Part shown: positions 5,264-9,079 of the stretch, piece by piece
How the letters are laid out: each line of letters begins with the position of its first letter
Position numbering within the stretch: position 1 is the first letter of the stretch
Assembly: GCA_031264395.1 (NCBI GenBank)
Contig: JAISEB010000254.1
Location: forward strand, 1-9,079
DNA length: 9,079 nt
Reading direction: 5' to 3'
Source of the DNA: Treponema sp.
GTDB taxonomy: Bacteria > Spirochaetota > Spirochaetia > Treponematales > Breznakiellaceae
Translations under genes and position numbers: made by a program
The notes under the pieces: model-generated
What the model saw: only the letters and a program-made list of their open reading frames with translations
Database searches by the model: none
Told to the model about the DNA's origin: nothing

Positions 5264-7651
5264 TTATCCCTTTTGAGACATCTTTTTGAACGCCTCCGCG
5301 AAGGGGTTGTACATGTCGCCGCTTTGGGAACTTTCTTCCCGGCGGTTTTCCCCGCGCGGCCTTTTGTCCGGGCGGGATGAACCCGGGGGCGTCCCTCCCG
5401 CTTTCATTCCGCTCGGGTTCGTTCCGCCCGGGTTTTTGCCGGAAGTGTTTCCGCTGTTTGTGGCTTTTTCGCCGTTTGGGTTTCCGCCAGGAGAGGCGTT
5501 CTTTTTCCGCGAAAGGCCTATGCGCCGTCTTTCCCTGTCAAGGCTGATGATGCGGAACTCAAACACGTCGCCCGCTTTAACTTCCTCCAGAGGGTCCTTT
5601 ACAAAATGATCGCTCATTTCGGAAACATGAACCAGCGCGGTTTCCTTGATGCCAAGATCGACGAAGGCCCCGAAGTCAACCACGTTCTTGATCTTGCCTG
5701 TGACCATCATTCCCTCGGCAAGATCCTCAAATGATACAAGGCCCTTCTGCATGACGGGCTTGGGATACGCGTCGCGGGGATCGCGGCCGGGTTTTTTCAG
5801 CTCCTCGATAATGTCCCTGATGGTGGCGTCCCCGGCGGAGTATTTTTCCTTCCACAGGGCCGCAGAGCCGGTAACGGAGCCGCCCGCCGCCATTTCCCGC
5901 TGTATTTCGCGGGCCACAGGATAATTTTCGGGATGAACCCATGTGTTGTCCAGCGGCTCGGGGCTTTCGGGAATTTTAAGAAAACCGGCGCACTGTTCGT
6001 AACTTTTGGGCCCCATGCCGGGAATGGAGGTCATTTCGCCCCGGTTTGTGATGCGGCCCTTTTCGTCGCGGTATCCGACGATCTTCCGCGCAAGAGAACC
6101 TGAAATTCCCGACACGTATTTAAGAAGGGAAACGCTTGCGGTGTTAAGATTGACGCCGACGCTGTTTACCACGGACGAAACAACTTCGTCCAGGCTTTCG
6201 GAAAGTTTCCGCTGGTTTACGTCATGCTGATAAAGGCCGACTCCTATGGATCTGGGATCTATTTTTACAAGTTCGGCAAGCGGGTCCTGAAGGCGGCGGC
6301 CTATGGAAATCGCGCCGCGTATTGTAAGATCCAGACTGGGAAATTCTTCGCGCGCAATATCGCTTGCCGAATAGACCGACGCGCCGTCCTCATCGACAAC
6401 GGTATAGAAGACTTCAAGGTTGTGCTCTTTTATGAGGCCCGCGATGATCTCCTCTACTTCCCGGCTTCCCGTACCGTTTCCAACGGCGACAAGCTGGACG
6501 TCGTATTTCTTTATGCCTTCAAGGATGAGGCGTCTGGCCTCTTCGACACGGTTATTGTAGATGACAATATTCCCGAGGTACTTGCCCGTATCGTCAAGAA
6601 AGGCGCATTTTGATCCTGTCCTGATCCCCGGATCTATGCCCAGCACGCGGCGTCCCTTTATGGGCTGCTGCATGAGGAGGTTTTTGATGTTGCGGCTGAA
6701 TACCGAAATGCCGTGATCATCGGCGGCGTCGCTTTGATCCCCCCGTATTTCGCGGATTACCGCGGGGGAAAGAAGCCTTTTAAGCCCGTCTTCAACCGCC
6801 GTCCTGTGGTAATCGTTGTAAAGCTCATAACGCCCCTGCAGCATTTGCGCGGCGGCGTTTTCGTCCACATCAATGGTTGTTTCAAGCGCGCCTTCGCGTT
6901 CTCCCCGGTTTATGGCAAGTATGCGGTGGGGCTTTATGCGGGAAAGCGCCTCCGTGTAATCCCAGTACATCTTGTAGGTGGAAGCGTTTTTTGTTTCTTC
7001 GTCTCCCTTTCCCTTTACAACGACGCGGCCGTCTTTAAGGTAGAACGCCTTGACGGAAGAACGGTTGCCCGAATCCAGGGAAACTTCTTCGGCGATTATG
7101 TCCATTGCGCCTTGCAGGGCTTCGTCAACGGACTGTGGCCCCCGCGCGGCGTCTTCGGTATCCGCCGCGTCCGTCCTTACGAAACCGGCGGCCATCTTTC
7201 TTAAAGGTTCCGCTTCAAGTTTTTTCATCGCTTCGGCCAGCGGGCCAAGCCCCATCTCCGCGGCCAGCATGGCGCGCGTCTTCCTTTTCTTTTTGTAGGG
7301 GGCATACATATCTTCAAGTTCAGCGGGGGCGGCGGCCTTCATGATGTTTTCATAGAGGCTTCCTGAGAGTTTGCCCTGTCCGAAAATGGCCCGGATAATT
7401 TCAATCCGCCTCTCTTCAAGGTTCTTCCCGGCGTTGTAACGGTGCTCTATATCGCGGATTTGTACCTCGTCAAGCCCGCCTGTTTTCTCCTTGCGGTAGC
7501 GGGCAATAAAGGGAACGGTGCATCCTTCGGCAAGAAGATCCGCGACGGCCGCGGCCTGTCCCTGACTTGTCCTGAGTTCCAGCGAAATCTTTTTTAAAAG
7601 GGCAGCCCCGTCAACCGCGAGGCCGCCGATAAATTCTTCGGTAAATTCCAT
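5264..7651 (-). CDS. tex: Tex, S1-domain RNA-binding transcription accessory protein
   Basis: A 795-residue Tex protein, close to the family's usual 770-790 residues. Visible: N-terminal helical Tex domain (VPFIARYRKEKTGGLDEVQ near residues 55-75); the YqgF/RNase H-like domain starting at VLGIDPGIRTG with D340; the segment YSASDIAREEFP and LVKIDPRSIGVGLYQHDVNQ; paired helix-hairpin-helix about 495-560 (VGVNLNTASVSLL, IPGMGPKSYEQCAGFL); and one S1 domain about 642-714 (GKIKNVVDFGAFVDLG, LVHVSEMS, GLSRKK). Tex binds nucleic acid and associates with transcription; its exact role varies between bacteria. The start is the ATG at 7651: family proteins begin shortly before the ISLELRTSQGQ segment, and AGGGAAG (7662-7668) lies ten bases upstream. 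Residues 715-795 are a Gly/Asn/Pro/Ser-rich tail ending in a short charged helix (AFKKMSQKG). It sits 22 bases after the reductase gene, probably in one transcript. Confidence 0.96.
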   Translation of the reverse strand: MEFTEEFIGGLAVDGAALLKKISLELRTSQGQAAAVADLLAEGCTVPFIARYRKEKTGGLDEVQIRDIEHRYNAGKNLEERRIEIIRAIFGQGKLSGSLYENIMKAAAPAELEDMYAPYKKKRKTRAMLAAEMGLGPLAEAMKKLEAEPLRKMAAGFVRTDAADTEDAARGPQSVDEALQGAMDIIAEEVSLDSGNRSSVKAFYLKDGRVVVKGKGDEETKNASTYKMYWDYTEALSRIKPHRILAINRGEREGALETTIDVDENAAAQMLQGRYELYNDYHRTAVEDGLKRLLSPAVIREIRGDQSDAADDHGISVFSRNIKNLLMQQPIKGRRVLGIDPGIRTGSKCAFLDDTGKYLGNIVIYNNRVEEARRLILEGIKKYDVQLVAVGNGTGSREVEEIIAGLIKEHNLEVFYTVVDEDGASVYSASDIAREEFPSLDLTIRGAISIGRRLQDPLAELVKIDPRSIGVGLYQHDVNQRKLSESLDEVVSSVVNSVGVNLNTASVSLLKYVSGISGSLARKIVGYRDEKGRITNRGEMTSIPGMGPKSYEQCAGFLKIPESPEPLDNTWVHPENYPVAREIQREMAAGGSVTGSAALWKEKYSAGDATIRDIIEELKKPGRDPRDAYPKPVMQKGLVSFEDLAEGMMVTGKIKNVVDFGAFVDLGIKETALVHVSEMSDHFVKDPLEEVKAGDVFEFRIISLDRERRRIGLSRKKNASPGGNPNGEKATNSGNTSGKNPGGTNPSGMKAGGTPPGSSRPDKRPRGENRREESSQSGDMYNPFAEAFKKMSQKG

Positions 7652-7661
7652 GCCGTAAAAA

Positions 7662-7668
7662 CTTCCCT
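7662..7668 (-). promoter_or_regulatory. Probable ribosome binding site of tex
   Basis: AGGGAAG on the minus strand lies ten bases before the ATG at 7651, within the 22-base gap after the reductase stop codon. The spacing is a little long and the match imperfect. It supports this start over in-frame codons further upstream, which would overlap the reductase gene. Confidence 0.4.
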
Positions 7669-7673
7669 GTTTC

Positions 7674-8525
7674 CTAAAAATCCGCGGCGTCGGGGTCCTG
7701 GGATGTCCCCGCCACGCCCTTGAGCGCGGCAATGGCTTTTACGTCCGCCGCGGAAATTTCAAAATCAAAGACCCTGGCGTTTTCCCTGATGCGCTCGGGC
7801 GTTATCGATTTTGGCAGCGGCAGATACTCCCGCTGGAGGCTCCAGCGTATGCAGACCTGCGCGATGGTTCTCTTGTATTTTTCCGCGTACTTTTTAATCT
7901 CGGCCGACTCGAAAATTTTGCCGACGCCCAGTGGGCTATAGGCTTCAAGCAGTATGTTTTTTTTGCGGCAGTAAGCGGCGGTTTCATCCTGTGTATCGCC
8001 GGGGCACAGGCGGATCTGGTTAACCATGGGGGCAACAGACGCGGTTTCAAGAATCGCGTCTATGTGGTGGCCGCGGAAATTGCTTACCCCTATGGCGCGG
8101 ATTTTCCCCGCCTTGTGCAATTCCTCAAACGCCTTCCATGTTCCGGCGTTCGCCCCCTTCCAGTCCTTCCTGAACCTGACAGGATTCGGCCAGTGGATAA
8201 GGTACAGATCAAGATAGTCAAGGCCAAGTTTTTTCATGCTTGCATCGAAGGCCCTGAGGGTATTCTCATAACCGTGTTCGTCGTTCCACAACTTGGTAGT
8301 AATGAAAAGCTCCTTCCGGGGAACGCCGCTTTCCCGGATGGCCGCGCCAACGCTTTCCTCGTTGCCGTATATGGCCGCGGTATCAACGTGACGGTAGCCG
8401 GCCGCGAGGGCGGCTTTTACCGATTCGACGGCGATCTTTCCGTCGGGGGTCTGCCAGGTTCCGAAACCCACGCAGGGAATCTCCACGCCGTTTGAAAGCT
8501 TGTAGCAATCTGTTAGTGACTTCAC
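7674..8525 (-). CDS. Aldo/keto reductase
   Basis: A 283-residue NAD(P)H-dependent aldo/keto reductase of the AKR5/2,5-diketo-gluconate reductase-like type, soluble, reducing aldehydes or ketones to alcohols; substrate unknown. The full catalytic tetrad is visible: D48 and Y53 (VDTAAIYGNE), K78 (TTKLW) and H111 (LIHWP). Also present are the N-terminal GFGTWQ segment, GVSNF, the barrel motif AYSPLG, and the cofactor-binding LPKSITPERIREN near the C-terminus. One departure: the usual NQIE.HP motif reads NQIRLCPGDTQ, so Glu and His are replaced by Arg-Leu-Cys. The start is a GTG at 8525, fixed by a perfect AAGGAGG six bases upstream. The gene begins 11 bases after the upstream membrane protein's stop and ends 22 bases before tex, so the three probably share a transcript. 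Nothing ties it functionally to either neighbour. Confidence 0.93.
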   Translation of the reverse strand: MKSLTDCYKLSNGVEIPCVGFGTWQTPDGKIAVESVKAALAAGYRHVDTAAIYGNEESVGAAIRESGVPRKELFITTKLWNDEHGYENTLRAFDASMKKLGLDYLDLYLIHWPNPVRFRKDWKGANAGTWKAFEELHKAGKIRAIGVSNFRGHHIDAILETASVAPMVNQIRLCPGDTQDETAAYCRKKNILLEAYSPLGVGKIFESAEIKKYAEKYKRTIAQVCIRWSLQREYLPLPKSITPERIRENARVFDFEISAADVKAIAALKGVAGTSQDPDAADF

Positions 8526-8531
8526 AGTATG

Positions 8532-8538
8532 CCTCCTT
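8532..8538 (-). promoter_or_regulatory. Strong Shine-Dalgarno of the aldo/keto reductase gene
   Basis: AAGGAGG on the minus strand, six bases before the GTG start at 8525. It overlaps the TAA stop (8537-8539) of the upstream membrane protein gene, consistent with translational coupling or re-initiation within one mRNA. It decides the GTG start. Confidence 0.85.
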
Positions 8539-9079
8539 AAATGAAATGCCGTATATTTTTATCTTCCTGAAACACGTTGAGCCGCGCCACGGCATAGGAG
8601 CCGAGGGAACAGATCATCACGTCCAGAAAAGCGCCGACCGCGGTAAGGTAAAACGCCAGGGATTTAAGAAAAAGATAACCAGTCTCAAGAACGCTGCCGT
8701 ACCCCATGCAGAGGACAGCCAGCGCAATGTAGGCGCCCTCTCCGGGGTGGCGCGCCAGAAAAAAGGAGATGATAAAGGCGCGGAAGAATATGAGCAGAAT
8801 ATCGGCCAGCGCTATATCCAGGCTGGAGTAGGATTTTGTTATCACGATAAAAGCCGAGGCGGCAACCATGGCGCTGCCGGCCCGGCCGAAGGTGGTAAAG
8901 AGGGTAAGTGTAACGGCGCTGGATCTGCGGCGTATTCCCAGATTTTCTTTTAGATGCCGTTGCAGCACCGGAAAGGTAAAGTTGATGTCGCCGGAAAAGA
9001 AAGCCGCCACCGCCGGGCCAAGGGAGCCGTACAGCACCGCCCAGGGGTTGACTTTCGGTTTTAGAAGATAGAGGAACAG
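8537..9079 (-). CDS. SDF-superfamily (dicarboxylate/amino acid:cation symporter-like) membrane protein, C-terminal part
   Basis: The frame is open from the right edge to a TAA at 8537-8539, giving 180 residues of a C-terminus; the true start lies beyond 9079, and the GTG at 9037 is internal. The sequence is strongly hydrophobic with several membrane segments. The stretch AAFFSGDINFTFPVLQRHLKENLGI followed by RRRSSAVTLTLF can be laid on the SDF-family region 'AFSTSSSAATLP...ENLGV....ASFVLPLG', which holds hairpin 1 and the start of TM7. Later segments GEGAYIALAVLC and VGAFLDVM fit hairpin 2 and TM8. The canonical NMDGT motif of TM7 is replaced by FGRAGSA, and the TM8 Arg/Asn/Asp set (R..NV.GD) is not seen; GSYAVAR stands there. 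It is therefore a divergent family member with unknown substrate, likely in the inner membrane. It is first of the three genes here, upstream of the reductase. Confidence 0.62.
   Translation of the reverse strand: MFLYLLKPKVNPWAVLYGSLGPAVAAFFSGDINFTFPVLQRHLKENLGIRRRSSAVTLTLFTTFGRAGSAMVAASAFIVITKSYSSLDIALADILLIFFRAFIISFFLARHPGEGAYIALAVLCMGYGSVLETGYLFLKSLAFYLTAVGAFLDVMICSLGSYAVARLNVFQEDKNIRHFI

Overview
The window reads as a compact, fairly GC-rich bacterial chromosome segment with six protein genes and almost no spare DNA. The protein style (a divergent SDF-type transporter, Tex, an aldo/keto reductase, Ddl, and in-frame low-complexity insertions) suggests a gut-type spirochaete, perhaps Treponema-like. 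This is a tentative inference; no rRNA or tRNA is present to settle it.

Left part (1-4000, minus strand): two genes of a Wadjet/MksBEFG-type anti-plasmid system. jetC encodes an SMC/MukB-like ATPase of 1116 residues with Walker A, a coiled coil, a hinge-like domain, a second coiled coil, the ABC signature and Walker B. It overlaps by four bases (ATGA) the start of jetD, the presumed nuclease subunit. jetD runs off the left edge, so only its N-terminal 217 codons are visible. The usual partners jetA (kleisin) and jetB (KITE) normally precede jetC, but here a divergent cell-wall gene takes that place. The locus is therefore either rearranged (A and B beyond the left edge), split, or reduced. 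Three in-frame repetitive or low-complexity insertions decorate the two genes: a collagen-like Gly-X-Y run from three palindromic 18-bp units in the JetC head, a duplicated palindrome-bearing 54-bp unit at the JetC C-terminus, and an Ala/Gly/Ser/Pro segment in the JetD N-domain.

Middle (4001-5252): a 136-bp divergent intergenic region with a plausible promoter for ddl (D-alanine--D-alanine ligase, plus strand).

Right part (5264-9079, minus strand): an apparent operon read right to left. It holds an SDF-superfamily transporter-like membrane protein (partial, running off the right edge), an aldo/keto reductase, and the RNA-binding transcription accessory protein Tex. Gaps are 11 and 22 bases. 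tex and ddl converge with only 11 bases between their stop codons. No mobile-element gene, CRISPR array, RNA gene or convincing intrinsic terminator was seen, and there is no gene-free stretch longer than about 140 bases.
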